From Micromonospora_J zhanjiangensis (lineage in GTDB: Bacteria; Actinomycetota; Actinomycetes; Mycobacteriales; Micromonosporaceae): a DNA stretch of 64,000 nucleotides. Location of the stretch: NCBI RefSeq assembly GCF_042650605.1, contig NZ_JBHSBN010000007.1, positions 1-64,000 of the forward strand, read 5' to 3'. How positions within the stretch are numbered: the stretch's first letter is position 1; every line of letters starts with the position of its first letter. Positions 1 through 7,049 of this stretch are shown one piece after another. The position numbers were made by a program, and so were the translations under genes. The notes below the pieces were generated by a model. It saw only the letters and a list, made by a program, of their open reading frames with translations. It had not been told where the DNA came from and made no database searches.

Positions 1-126
1 CTCTGTAGGCGGCAGCCACCGCCGTATCTTGGGTCCACACAACCACGAGACTCAGCGGTGGCTGCTCCACGCCCACGGACAAAACCACACCGCTCCAGCA
101 GGCCAGAACGGATCTCCTGCTGGAGT
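1..126. other. Hairpin-rich sequence of unknown origin next to a broken tRNA gene
   Basis: No gene is recognisable. Two perfect inverted repeats are visible: 11 bp arms at 12-22 and 55-65, and 10 bp arms (CTCCAGCAGG and its complement) at 93-102 and 116-125 around a 13-nt loop. The second hairpin abuts the point where the tRNA-Lys on the minus strand stops matching the family. The missing tRNA 3' half (T-arm and acceptor strand) is not found here. It could be the edge of an integrated element, an intron or decayed array sequence; the window edge prevents a decision. Confidence 0.45.
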
Positions 127-165
127 ATTAAGAGTCAGCTGCTCTACCGATTGAGCCAGCGGCGT
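127..165 (-). pseudogene. tRNA-Lys (CTT), 5' part only
   Basis: Read on the minus strand, this matches a tRNA-Lys from acceptor positions 1-7 through TG at 8-9, the D-arm (GCTC/GAGC), the 5' anticodon stem GCTGA and the loop CTCTTAA with anticodon CTT, up to T39. From position 40 the expected pairing strand CAGC is absent and sequence diverges into a hairpin. It begins only 4 nt downstream of the preceding tRNA-Ser(CGA), so it is a member of the same array. It is either a truncated gene or a gene split by an insertion whose far side lies outside the window. Confidence 0.7.
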
Positions 166-169
166 GTGA

Positions 170-252
170 AGGAAGGTGAAGGAGTCGAACCCTGGTCGTT
201 GCCGACCGCCCGGCTTTCGAGGCCGGTTACCCACCGATGGGTGCCACCTTCC
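170..252 (-). tRNA. tRNA-Ser (anticodon CGA), atypical
   Basis: Type II tRNA with a 7-bp acceptor stem (GGAAGGT paired with ACCTTCC), an anticodon stem CCGGC/GCCGG around loop CTCGAAA, and a long variable arm (GGTCG, GCAA loop, CGACC). It differs from ordinary actinobacterial serine tRNAs. The discriminator base is U instead of the usual G, the T-stem has a C-C mismatch and a G-U pair, the D-arm is unusual, and CCA is not encoded. This fits a divergent array-borne tRNA rather than the housekeeping copy. Confidence 0.75.
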
Positions 253-283
253 ACGGTCGGGTGCACCGCGTCCCGACCTTTCG

Positions 284-357
284 TGCCCCGGGCAGGACTC
301 GAACCTGCAACCTACGGCTTCGTAGACCGGCACTCTTTCCCGTTGAGCTACCGGGGC
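284..357 (-). tRNA. tRNA-Arg (anticodon ACG)
   Basis: Perfect acceptor pairing (GCCCCGG/CCGGGGC), TA at 8-9, a D-stem with one G-U pair, a perfect T-stem GCAGG/CCTGC around TTCGAGT and discriminator A. The anticodon loop is CTACGAA. The anticodon stem is weak: a C-U mismatch at 27-43 and a U-G pair at 31-39. CCA is not encoded. It lies one base from the upstream tRNA-Ile, so the two are almost certainly co-transcribed. Confidence 0.85.
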
Positions 358-358
358 G

Positions 359-435
359 TGGTGTCGTCGGCTGGACTCGAACCAGCGGCCTCGGAGTTAT
401 CAGCTCCGCGCTCTCACCGACTGAGCTACGACGAC
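359..435 (-). tRNA. tRNA-Ile (anticodon GAT)
   Basis: Clean cloverleaf: acceptor GTCGTCG/CGACGAC, D-stem GCTC/GAGC, anticodon stem CGGAG/CTCCG around loop CTGATAA, T-stem GCTGG/CCAGC, discriminator A and an encoded CCA (359-361). It is flanked within 1 nt on both sides by tRNA-Ser(GCT) and tRNA-Arg(ACG). Confidence 0.93.
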
Positions 436-436
436 T

Positions 437-524
437 TGGCGGAAGAGGCGGGATTCGAACCCGCGGGCGACGACGCGCCGCTGCCTTAGCAGGACAGTGC
501 CATAAACCACTCGGCCACCCTTCC
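437..524 (-). tRNA. tRNA-Ser (anticodon GCT)
   Basis: Type II tRNA with acceptor GGAAGGG/CTCTTCC (one G-U), a D-arm of the usual serine type, anticodon stem CTGTC/GGCAG around loop CTGCTAA, a long variable arm, T-stem GCGGG/CCCGC, discriminator G and encoded CCA (437-439). The next tRNA begins 1 nt downstream. Confidence 0.92.
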
Positions 525-549
525 GCGCTCCGGGGCGCCGCCCCGGCCG

Positions 550-622
550 TGGACCCGGCAGGACTCGAACCTGCCACCTCCTGTTTGCAAGACAGGCGCT
601 CTACCCGATGAGCTACGAGCCC
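550..622 (-). tRNA. tRNA-Ala (anticodon TGC)
   Basis: Acceptor GGGCTCG/CGGGTCC contains the G3-U70 pair that is the alanine identity element. D-stem GCTC/GAGC, anticodon stem CCTGT/ACAGG around loop CTTGCAA, T-stem GCAGG/CCTGC and discriminator A are all regular. CCA is not encoded. Confidence 0.92.
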
Positions 623-696
623 GTGTGTGCGTACCCGACTGCATTCACTGTGGAGTTCTCAATGTTCGACACCGCCGGTCGGGCGCCGGGGTCGAG

Positions 697-768
697 CAGG
701 GGCGACAGGATTCGAACCTGCAACACCTGGGTTTGGAGGCCAGTGCTCTCCCGTTGAGCTACACCCCT
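697..768 (-). tRNA. tRNA-Trp (anticodon CCA)
   Basis: Acceptor AGGGGTG/CGCCCCT, D-stem GCTC/GAGC, loop CTCCAAA, T-stem GCAGG/CCTGT and discriminator G. The anticodon stem closes with a C-C mismatch at 31-39. This is the first gene of the array in the direction of transcription. It probably duplicates a housekeeping tRNA-Trp elsewhere in the genome. Confidence 0.83.
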
Positions 769-1089
769 ATTGCGGGAAACGAAAAGCCGCCCGTTCCCGA
801 GACCGGGTGGGCGGCGACCGAGCGTCGATTCGACGTCAGTCGGGCCACCTGGTCAGGTGCTTGCTCCATCGGCTCGCACACGGGCGGTGCGCGAGCCCGA
901 TCGAGGGCAGCAGCACACCACCGCGCGGCATGGACCGCGTGGTTTCGATGGCGTATCGCTGCGACACGGCAAGCTCCTGGTCTCGGTTTGGTGTGGCTGT
1001 TTCCTCGTGCCATTCAAAGGTAAGGCCGGGTTGTCCCCGGTGGCAATGGAATTAACCCAGGTATCGAAAAGGACGGTCGGCCGGGCGGT
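769..1089. other. Intergenic region upstream of the tRNA array
   Basis: No credible gene. Besides the hairpin at 782-815 it holds a possible minus-strand promoter, TTGCCA (1041-1046) and TACCTT (1017-1022) separated by 18 nt, which would give a leader of about 240 nt before tRNA-Trp. No -10-like element was seen between the hairpin and tRNA-Trp. Confidence 0.35.
782..815 (-). terminator. Terminator-like hairpin directly upstream of the tRNA array
   Basis: On the minus strand a 7-bp GC stem (GCCGCCC/GGGCGGC) with an inner CCCG/CGGG pairing is followed by TTTTCGTTT. It ends 14 nt before the start of tRNA-Trp. It would stop transcripts entering from the DUF2786 gene, or act as an attenuator if the array promoter lies further upstream. 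Confidence 0.6.
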
Positions 1090-2334
1090 TCAGCCGTCGG
1101 CGCGTACCGGGGTCGGTGGCGCCGGGGCGTGCAGGTCGGCGCGGTCGGCGGCGTCCCGGCCGGACTCCCAGCCGGCCCGGCTGTCGACCCGGCCGCCGCG
1201 GGCCCGGACGGTACGCGGAAAGACCCGGTGCATGGCCTCGCGTACCTGTTCGTCCCGGGCGGCCAGCACGGGCAGCAGGTCGGCCCGGTCGGTGGCCGTC
1301 GCCGGGTCGGCGTCGGCACCGGACCCGGCCAGGGCGGACCGGGTCACGTCGGCCAGCCGCTCGCCGATCCGGACCGCGTACGCCACCAGGAACGACTGCC
1401 GGTACGCCTTCAGCCGCTTGCGGCCGGCCTTGCCACCCGGTGGCTCGGTCCGGGCCATCGCCCGGTGCGCCTGCACCAGCAACGAGGTGTGCAGCAGGTC
1501 GACGGCGTCGATGTCGACGTCGAAGCCGAACACGGTGCTGAAGCCGAACTCCGGCGACCAGACGGTGTGGCAGCGGTTGGCCCGGGCCACCGCGTCCAGC
1601 AGGGCGGCCCGTTCCCCCTCGTACGGGTGGTCCACGCCGATCCGACGGGCCAGCGGTTGGGCCGGCACGTTCCCGTGGCCGGCCCGGACGGTCAGCAACG
1701 CCTCGGCCAGGCTGTGCCGGGTGACGAGTTCCTGCGCCTTGGCCGAGTACGCCTCCGCCTCGGCCGGGTAACCGGTCGACTCGGCCTTGGCCAGCAGGGC
1801 GCGTACCCGATCCAGCAGTCGGGTGTCGACCCGGGCGGCGCCGACGTCGGGGCGGCCCGGCGCGGCCGTCGTGCCCGGGGGCGGGACGAGCATCTCGATC
1901 GGCGGCAGCTCGGCGAGCAGCGCGTGCGTGGTCAGCACGGCATCCAGCACGGCGACCCGGTCGGACCGCCGACGGGCGGCGAACTCGCCGAGGTAGGCCG
2001 CGTCGTCGGTCCACCACACCCGCGCGTCGAGCGCCCGGGCCTGCTCCCGCCATCGCGGGTCGACGGTGGCCGGGGGGAAACGTCGCAGCTGGGCGGCGAC
2101 GGCGTCGGTGACCAGTTCGGCGTGGATGGGCTGGCCGCGCCGGCTGATCGTCCGGTGCAACTCGACCGGTTGCCAGCCACCCTGCCAGCGGGCCGCGCAG
2201 GCGTCCCGCAGCGCGGCGGTCAACGCCGGGTCGACCCGGGCCGGCGGTGCGACGAGCAGGGCGTCCAGGCCGGCCTCGTAGCCGAGGGTGCCCCGCAGCA
2301 CCGCCTCGATCGTCTCCCGCGCGGTCGTCGTCAC
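1090..2334 (-). CDS. DUF2786 domain-containing protein
   Basis: 414 aa, GTG start with an AGGG-type ribosome site 7 nt upstream. Residues about 172-212 (LLDRVRALLAKAESTG then AEAYSAKAQEL) match the DUF2786 signature, a short helical module of unknown function common in actinomycetes. The preceding 150 residues are helical and Arg/Ala-rich. Residues 230-340 hold an HPYEGERAALLDAVARANRC segment typical of the companion region in this family. No signal peptide or membrane segment is seen, so it is probably cytoplasmic. It stands alone on the minus strand between the tRNA array and a divergently transcribed gene. Function is unknown; nucleic-acid-related roles have been suggested for relatives only by context. 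Confidence 0.85.
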   Translation of the reverse strand: MTTTARETIEAVLRGTLGYEAGLDALLVAPPARVDPALTAALRDACAARWQGGWQPVELHRTISRRGQPIHAELVTDAVAAQLRRFPPATVDPRWREQARALDARVWWTDDAAYLGEFAARRRSDRVAVLDAVLTTHALLAELPPIEMLVPPPGTTAAPGRPDVGAARVDTRLLDRVRALLAKAESTGYPAEAEAYSAKAQELVTRHSLAEALLTVRAGHGNVPAQPLARRIGVDHPYEGERAALLDAVARANRCHTVWSPEFGFSTVFGFDVDIDAVDLLHTSLLVQAHRAMARTEPPGGKAGRKRLKAYRQSFLVAYAVRIGERLADVTRSALAGSGADADPATATDRADLLPVLAARDEQVREAMHRVFPRTVRARGGRVDSRAGWESGRDAADRADLHAPAPPTPVRADG

Positions 2335-2421
2335 CTGCCAACCCTACGTCCCGGTTGCCGCGCCACCGGCCGGCCGGCGGGGCCCGGGAGCGATGACCCG
2401 CCGCCCCCTCCCGGCCGACCC

Positions 2422-2477
2422 CGGCGAAACGTGACACCGCACGGCGAAAGGTGACACCGCACGGCGAACGGTGACCG
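2422..2477. repeat. Tandem 20-bp repeat (about 2.8 copies) in a divergent intergenic region
   Basis: Two full copies of a unit beginning CGGCGAAA and containing GTGACACCGCA (2422-2441, 2442-2461) and a third partial copy (2462-2477). It lies between two divergently transcribed genes and immediately upstream of the shared promoter motif of the 2521 gene. Iterated regulator binding is plausible but unproven. Confidence 0.75.
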
Positions 2478-2483
2478 ATCGGG

Positions 2484-2514
2484 GGTATCGGTGCACCGGG
2501 CCACCCAGCAGAAT
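2484..2514 (+). promoter_or_regulatory. Putative leaderless promoter of the 2521 gene
   Basis: GGTATCG (2484-2490) and CAGAAT (2509-2514) are 18 nt apart, and CAGAAT sits 7-12 nt before the GTG start, where a -10 box of a leaderless transcript belongs. The paralogous gene at 4230 has the same GGTATCG exactly 30 nt before its GTG, preceded in both cases by CCGATCGG. No ribosome site precedes either gene. Confidence 0.5.
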
Positions 2515-2520
2515 GCTCCG

Positions 2521-3267
2521 GTGAGCCAACCGCACCCGCCGCACGACCCTGGGCGGCCGCTGCCCCCGCCGCCCTACCGTCCGGTGGACTCCACCCAGCA
2601 CCTGCCGGCCGTCCCGCCGTCGGGTCAGCCGGCACCGCCGGTCCTGCCGCCGCCGGCCGTCCCGCCGCTGCCGCGGGGACGGCCGCAGTCGTCCGCGGCG
2701 ACCGGCGCCACCGGCCACGCCCGGGTGCCCGCACCCGGGCAGCCGCCGGCAGAACAGGCATTCCTGCCCGGCGGCCTGGCCGGGGCCTCGCCGTCGGTGG
2801 ACCCGCCGGCGGGCGAGCAGTCGCGGACCAAGCGCGCCGCCCTGATAACGGTGGCGGCCGTGGTCGGGATGTGTCTCATCGGTGGGCTGGCCGTCCTGGT
2901 GCTCCGGCCGGGGCCGTCCGGCCCGGCCCCGGCGGGCTGGTTGAATCCCAGCACCCCGGAGGCGTCGGACGGCCCGCTGACCAGCGCCGGAACGACGGAT
3001 CCGGGCACGCCGTCGCCGTCCGCCAGCCCGTCGCCGACCCCGCCGCCGAAGGCCACCGGGGAGAGCACGCCGGCCGCGCGGCCCACGACGAAGCGACCGA
3101 CGACACCGTCCGCGCCCCGGTCGCCCACCCAGCCGTCGATCCAACAGGGGGTACGCCCCAACGCACCCTGCTCACCGGAGGGCGCGTTCGGCGTGACGGG
3201 GGATGGCCGGCCGGCGATCTGTCGCAAGAGCAACTCCGACGGGAAGCTGCGCTGGCGCGCCTTCTGA
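2521..3267 (+). CDS. Pro-rich membrane-anchored protein, paralogue of the 4230 gene
   Basis: 248 aa. The GTG at 2521 was chosen over an in-frame codon 10 residues upstream because the paralogue at 4230 starts with the same MSQ and both share a promoter motif at identical spacing. A Pro-rich N-terminus of about 95 residues is followed by one membrane helix (about 95-118), then a Ser/Thr/Pro linker. The C-terminal 45-residue module contains QQGV, APCSPEGA and a second Cys. The two cysteines could form a disulfide outside the cell, with the N-terminus in the cytoplasm. I recognise no enzymatic motif. The short C-terminal module is the only part clearly conserved between the paralogues and is likely the functional end. 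Confidence 0.8.
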   Translation: MSQPHPPHDPGRPLPPPPYRPVDSTQHLPAVPPSGQPAPPVLPPPAVPPLPRGRPQSSAATGATGHARVPAPGQPPAEQAFLPGGLAGASPSVDPPAGEQSRTKRAALITVAAVVGMCLIGGLAVLVLRPGPSGPAPAGWLNPSTPEASDGPLTSAGTTDPGTPSPSASPSPTPPPKATGESTPAARPTTKRPTTPSAPRSPTQPSIQQGVRPNAPCSPEGAFGVTGDGRPAICRKSNSDGKLRWRAF

Positions 3268-3382
3268 CCGGTCCCGTCCGCGGGACGCCCCGGGCCGAAG
3301 CCGGGCCGAGGCCGGGCGGTGAGCCGAGGTGCCGGCATAGGGTTGGCTCCCGATGGCCGGCGGATCGTCGAGGGGGACTGGG

Positions 3383-4153
3383 GTGGACAGGTCGTACGTG
3401 GTCACCGGGGGTGGACGCGGCATCGGTCGGGCGGTGGTGGAGCGGCTGCTGGGCGGCGCCGACACGGTGGTCGCGATCGAGTTCGACCCGGCCGCGCTGG
3501 ACTGGGTGGACCGGCATCCGGCCGGTGACCGGGTGCGGGCTGTGGTCGGTGACGCCGCCGACGAGACGGTCGCCGAGCGGGCCGCCGACCTGGCGGAGTC
3601 GGCCGGCCGGTTGACCGGGTGGGTCAACAACGCCGCCGTGTTCCGGGACGCGTCGGTGCACTCCACCCGTACCGCCGAGGTGGTCGACCTGATCGGGGCG
3701 AACCTGAACCCGGCCGTGGTCGGCTGCGCCACCGCGATCCGCCGGTTCCTGGCCGCCGGTACGGGCGGTGCCGTCGTCAACGTCTCCTCGCACCAGGCCC
3801 GGCGGGCGGTGCCCGGCTGCACGCCGTACGTGACGGCGAAGGCGGCGATCGAGGGACTGACCCGGGCCCTGGCGGTCGAGTACGGCCCGCACGGGATCCG
3901 GGTCAACGCCGTCGCGCCCGGTTCCGTGGTCACCGAACGGCACCAGCGCTTCCTGGCCGGCCAGTCGCCCGAGGCGGTGGCCCGGATCGAGGCGGAGCTG
4001 AGCCAGTTGCACCCGCTCGGCCGGCCGGCCCGTACCGCCGAGGTGGCCGCGGCGGTGGCCCACCTGCTCTCCGACGACGCCAGCTTCATCACCGGCGTGA
4101 CGCTGCCGGTGGACGGCGGCCGTACGGTGCTGGCCCTCGATCCGGAGGGCTGA
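3383..4153 (+). CDS. SDR-family oxidoreductase
   Basis: 256 aa, classical short-chain dehydrogenase/reductase. The Rossmann motif TGGGRGIG (8-15), NNAA (82-85), catalytic Ser136 and the Y149-x3-K153 pair are all present. The C-terminus (GVTLPVDGG) is typical of cytoplasmic NAD(P)-dependent enzymes. The GTG at 3383 is preferred over an ATG 30 nt upstream because AGGGGG lies 6 nt before it. It sits between the two paralogous membrane-anchored proteins and is transcribed with them in direction, though each paralogue seems to have its own promoter. The substrate cannot be inferred. Confidence 0.88.
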   Translation: MDRSYVVTGGGRGIGRAVVERLLGGADTVVAIEFDPAALDWVDRHPAGDRVRAVVGDAADETVAERAADLAESAGRLTGWVNNAAVFRDASVHSTRTAEVVDLIGANLNPAVVGCATAIRRFLAAGTGGAVVNVSSHQARRAVPGCTPYVTAKAAIEGLTRALAVEYGPHGIRVNAVAPGSVVTERHQRFLAGQSPEAVARIEAELSQLHPLGRPARTAEVAAAVAHLLSDDASFITGVTLPVDGGRTVLALDPEG

Positions 4154-4192
4154 CCGTCCGGCGAAGTTTCTCCACCGATCGGCCGATCGGTG

Positions 4193-4223
4193 GGTATCGC
4201 TGCGCCGCCTCATTGCGCACACT
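4193..4223 (+). promoter_or_regulatory. Putative leaderless promoter of the 4230 gene
   Basis: GGTATCG (4193-4199) and CACACT (4218-4223) match in position the elements in front of the paralogue at 2521: 30 nt between the first motif and the GTG, and the second motif at -12 to -7. A CCGATCGG block precedes both. Shared control of the two genes is inferred. Confidence 0.5.
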
Positions 4224-4229
4224 CTCCCG

Positions 4230-4817
4230 GTGAGCCAAGCACAACCGGGAGACGCCGGCCCGCCGTCCTCTTCGGACCAGGCAGAACGGCCGGCGTCCGG
4301 GCCGATCGCCCCGACCGCGCCGGACCCGTCGGCCGGGGAACGGTGGAGATCGATCCTGCTGGTCGTGGTGACCGCCGTGGTCGGCCTGGTGCTCGTCGGC
4401 GGTCTGGCCGCGATCATGCTCCCACCGGGATCGGGCGGCCCGGTCGGAGCCGGTTGGGTGGCCCCCGGAACGCCGGCGTCGTGGCTCGAACCGGTCACCG
4501 ACGCCGGATCACCGAGCGGGACCCCGTCCCGGTCCCCGTCCCTGGCGGCGACCGGTGCCACACCCACACCGCCGACCACCCGTACGCCGGCTCGCCGGTC
4601 GACGCCCTCGAACCGGCCGTCGGTGAAGCCCGCGCCGAAGCCGACCGGACGCGGGACGACGCCGCCGGCCCGGCCGACGACGCCGGCGGTCCAGCAGGGG
4701 GTGACCCCCTTCGCGCCCTGCTCGCCGGTGGGGGCCAAGGGGATGACTACCCGGGGTTGGCCGATGACCTGTCACGCGACGCGCAGGGACCCGACCCCGC
4801 GCTGGTATCCCGGCTGA
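4230..4817 (+). CDS. Membrane-anchored protein, paralogue of the 2521 gene
   Basis: 195 aa, GTG start, no ribosome site. About 40 polar residues precede one membrane helix (about 41-64). A Thr/Pro-rich linker then leads to a C-terminal module with QQGVTPFAPCSPVGA, a second Cys (TCHAT) and RW near the end, which matches the C-terminus of the 2521 protein. It is probably a single-pass membrane protein with the Cys module outside. Function unknown. Its stop lies 10 bp from the convergent DinB-family gene. Confidence 0.8.
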   Translation: MSQAQPGDAGPPSSSDQAERPASGPIAPTAPDPSAGERWRSILLVVVTAVVGLVLVGGLAAIMLPPGSGGPVGAGWVAPGTPASWLEPVTDAGSPSGTPSRSPSLAATGATPTPPTTRTPARRSTPSNRPSVKPAPKPTGRGTTPPARPTTPAVQQGVTPFAPCSPVGAKGMTTRGWPMTCHATRRDPTPRWYPG

Positions 4818-4827
4818 CCGGCCGGGT

Positions 4828-5361
4828 TCACTCGCCGGTGCTGCCGTCGACGAGTTCGCGGGCGATGTCCAGGTGGCCGACGTGTCGGGCGTACTCCTGG
4901 AGCAGGTGGAACAGGATCCGGCCCAGGGTCGGCGCGGACTCGGCCGTGGTGAACCGGCCGCCGACCGCGGCCCGGTCGGACAGTGCCGCGCCGGCGATGA
5001 TCTCCCGGGCGCGCGCGGTGGCGGCCCGGTAGTCGGCCAGGACGTCGGCGGTGCTCTCGCCGTCGGACACCCGCCACTCCGCGTCGTCGTCGCCGGGTGG
5101 CGCGACGGCCACGTCCTCGGCGGCGAAGCCCCAGCTCAGCCAGCGCCGCTCGACCCAGCCGAGGTGCTTGACCAGCCCCAGCGGCGACCAGCCGAGCGGT
5201 TCGACCGGGCTGCGGAGCCGCTCCTCGGACAGCCCGGCGAGCTTGCGGGTGAGCGCCTCGCGATACCAGTCGAGATAGCCGACCAGCAGCTCGCCGAGGT
5301 CGGTGACGTCGGTGCCGGGGCCGTCGAACCCGGCCGGGAACCGCTGGTTGGGTGACCGCAT
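4828..5361 (-). CDS. DinB-family protein (DUF664)
   Basis: 177 aa. The start at 5361 (MRSPNQRFPAG) is preferred over an in-frame start 33 codons upstream because relatives begin near a short polar segment like this. The protein is a four-helix-bundle DinB/DUF664 type. GWSPLGLVKHLGWVERRW carries the first metal-ligand His and LQEYARHVGHLDIARE the C-terminal His pair. Actinobacterial members include thiol-dependent (often mycothiol-dependent) transferases. Cytoplasmic. The substrate is unknown. Confidence 0.87.
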   Translation of the reverse strand: MRSPNQRFPAGFDGPGTDVTDLGELLVGYLDWYREALTRKLAGLSEERLRSPVEPLGWSPLGLVKHLGWVERRWLSWGFAAEDVAVAPPGDDDAEWRVSDGESTADVLADYRAATARAREIIAGAALSDRAAVGGRFTTAESAPTLGRILFHLLQEYARHVGHLDIARELVDGSTGE

Positions 5362-5507
5362 GCCAGCACGGTAGCCCCGGGGTACGACGGTCCCGATTCC
5401 GCGGGTCGACGGACGGATCGGGGTTGGCGGGCGGGCCGACCGGGTAGCAGGCATCCCCACCGGGCCGTCGTCAGGGATGGCCCTGCCGGTGGGAAGGGGT
5501 GAGGCGC

Positions 5508-7049
5508 GTGTCGATTCTGCGCACCAAGCCGATCGACGACGTGCTCGCGCAGGCCGACGACGCGGGTGGTGAGGACCGGCCGAAACTCCGTCGCCGACTG
5601 GGGTCGATCGACCTGATGGGGTTCGGTGTCGGGATCGTGATCGGTACCGGCATCTTCACCCTGACCGGCATCGAGGCGAAGAACTCGGCCGGTCCGGGCG
5701 TGGTGATCTCGTTCGCCATCGGCGGGGTGGTCGCGATGCTGGCCGCCTTCTGCTACGCGGAACTGGCCTCCAGCGTGCCGACCGCCGGCAGCGCCTACAC
5801 CTACGCGTACGCCACCATGGGCGAGCTCGCCGCCTGGATCATCGGGTGGGATCTGCTGCTGGAGTTCGCCCTCGGTTCGGCGGTGGTGGCCCGGGGCTGG
5901 TCCGGTTACCTGGCGAATCTGTTCGGCCTGCCGACCGCCTGGTTCGGCGAGGAGGGCAGTGTCGTCAACCTGGGCGCGATCGCCATCGTGCTGATCCTCG
6001 GCGTGGTGGCCACCGTCGGGATCCGGCAGTCGGCCCGGGTGACCAACGTGCTGGTCGTGGTCAAGGTGGCGATCTGCGTGTTCATCGTCGTCGCCGGGTT
6101 CTTCTTCGTGAAGGCGGCCAACCTCACCCCGTTCATCCCACCGGCCAAGCCCGCCGAGGAGGGCGAGGGCGGGCTCGCCCAGCCGTTGAGCCAGGCGCTG
6201 TTCGGTCTCGCGCCGTCGGCGTACGGCATCGCGGGGGTGCTGAGCGCGGCGGCCGTGGTGTTCTTCGCCTACACCGGTTTCGAGGCGGTGGCCAACCTCG
6301 GCGAGGAGACGAAGAAGCCGCGCCGGGACATGCCGATCGGCCTGATCGGCACGCTGGCCCTGTCGACGCTGCTGTACGTCGGGGTCTCGCTGGTGCTGGT
6401 CGGCATGGTGTCGTACACCGAGATCGACGAGGGGGCGCCGATCGCCGCGGCGTTCCAGGCGGCCGGTGCCAACTGGGCCGCGGTGCTGGTGTCCATCGCC
6501 GCGGTCGCCGGTCTGACCAGCGTCATCCTGGTCGAGTTGGTGACCCTCAGCCGGATCGGCTTCGCGGTCTCCCGGGACGGGCTCGTCCCGAACGGCATCG
6601 CGAAGATCCACCCGCGCTGGGGCACCCCGTACCGGATGACCGCGATCGTCACGATCGCGGTGGCGGCGCTCGCCGGGTTCCTGCCGTTGTCCGCCCTGGC
6701 CGACCTGGTCAGCATCGGCACGCTGTTCGCCTTCGTGATCGTCTCGGTGGCGATCCCGGTGCTGCGCCGCACCAAGCCCGCGCTGAACCGGCCGTTCCGG
6801 GTGCCGCTGTCGCCGGTGCTGCCGATCGGGTCCGCGCTGGCCTGCCTCTACCTGATGACGAACCTGTCGCTGGAGACCTGGCTGCGGTTCGGGGTCTGGC
6901 TGGTGATCGGCGGGATCATCTACTTCGGCTACGGCCGGCGCAAGAACCGGCTGGCCCGCAAGGAGCAGGAGACCGAGCACCGGGCCGCCGACCCCGACCC
7001 CGACGGCTTCCCGCCGGCCCGCGGCGGTCAGCCCGCGAACACGAAGTAG
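5508..7049 (+). CDS. APC-superfamily amino acid permease
   Basis: 513 aa with 12-13 hydrophobic segments. The first helix region GFGVGIVIGTGIFTLTG is the substrate-site motif of the amino acid/polyamine/organocation superfamily, and the layout resembles the CAT (cationic amino acid) branch. The GTG at 5508 has AAGGGG 8 nt upstream; a GTG at 5499 overlaps that site and is less likely. A dyad (CCCACCGG/CCGGTGGG) lies in the leader around 5455-5493. The gene runs convergently into the next permease, with 22 bp of 3' overlap. Confidence 0.9.
   Translation: MSILRTKPIDDVLAQADDAGGEDRPKLRRRLGSIDLMGFGVGIVIGTGIFTLTGIEAKNSAGPGVVISFAIGGVVAMLAAFCYAELASSVPTAGSAYTYAYATMGELAAWIIGWDLLLEFALGSAVVARGWSGYLANLFGLPTAWFGEEGSVVNLGAIAIVLILGVVATVGIRQSARVTNVLVVVKVAICVFIVVAGFFFVKAANLTPFIPPAKPAEEGEGGLAQPLSQALFGLAPSAYGIAGVLSAAAVVFFAYTGFEAVANLGEETKKPRRDMPIGLIGTLALSTLLYVGVSLVLVGMVSYTEIDEGAPIAAAFQAAGANWAAVLVSIAAVAGLTSVILVELVTLSRIGFAVSRDGLVPNGIAKIHPRWGTPYRMTAIVTIAVAALAGFLPLSALADLVSIGTLFAFVIVSVAIPVLRRTKPALNRPFRVPLSPVLPIGSALACLYLMTNLSLETWLRFGVWLVIGGIIYFGYGRRKNRLARKEQETEHRAADPDPDGFPPARGGQPANTK

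Noticed and set aside
1..165. Group I intron in tRNA-Lys
   Set aside because: The break after U39 is suggestive, but no internal guide complementary to the 5' exon and no recognisable core were found in the visible 126 nt. Kept only as an alternative.
1052..2761. 569-codon minus-strand open frame over the DUF2786 gene
   Set aside because: Low-complexity Arg/Pro/Gly-rich product, a frame shadow of the real gene, typical of GC-rich DNA.
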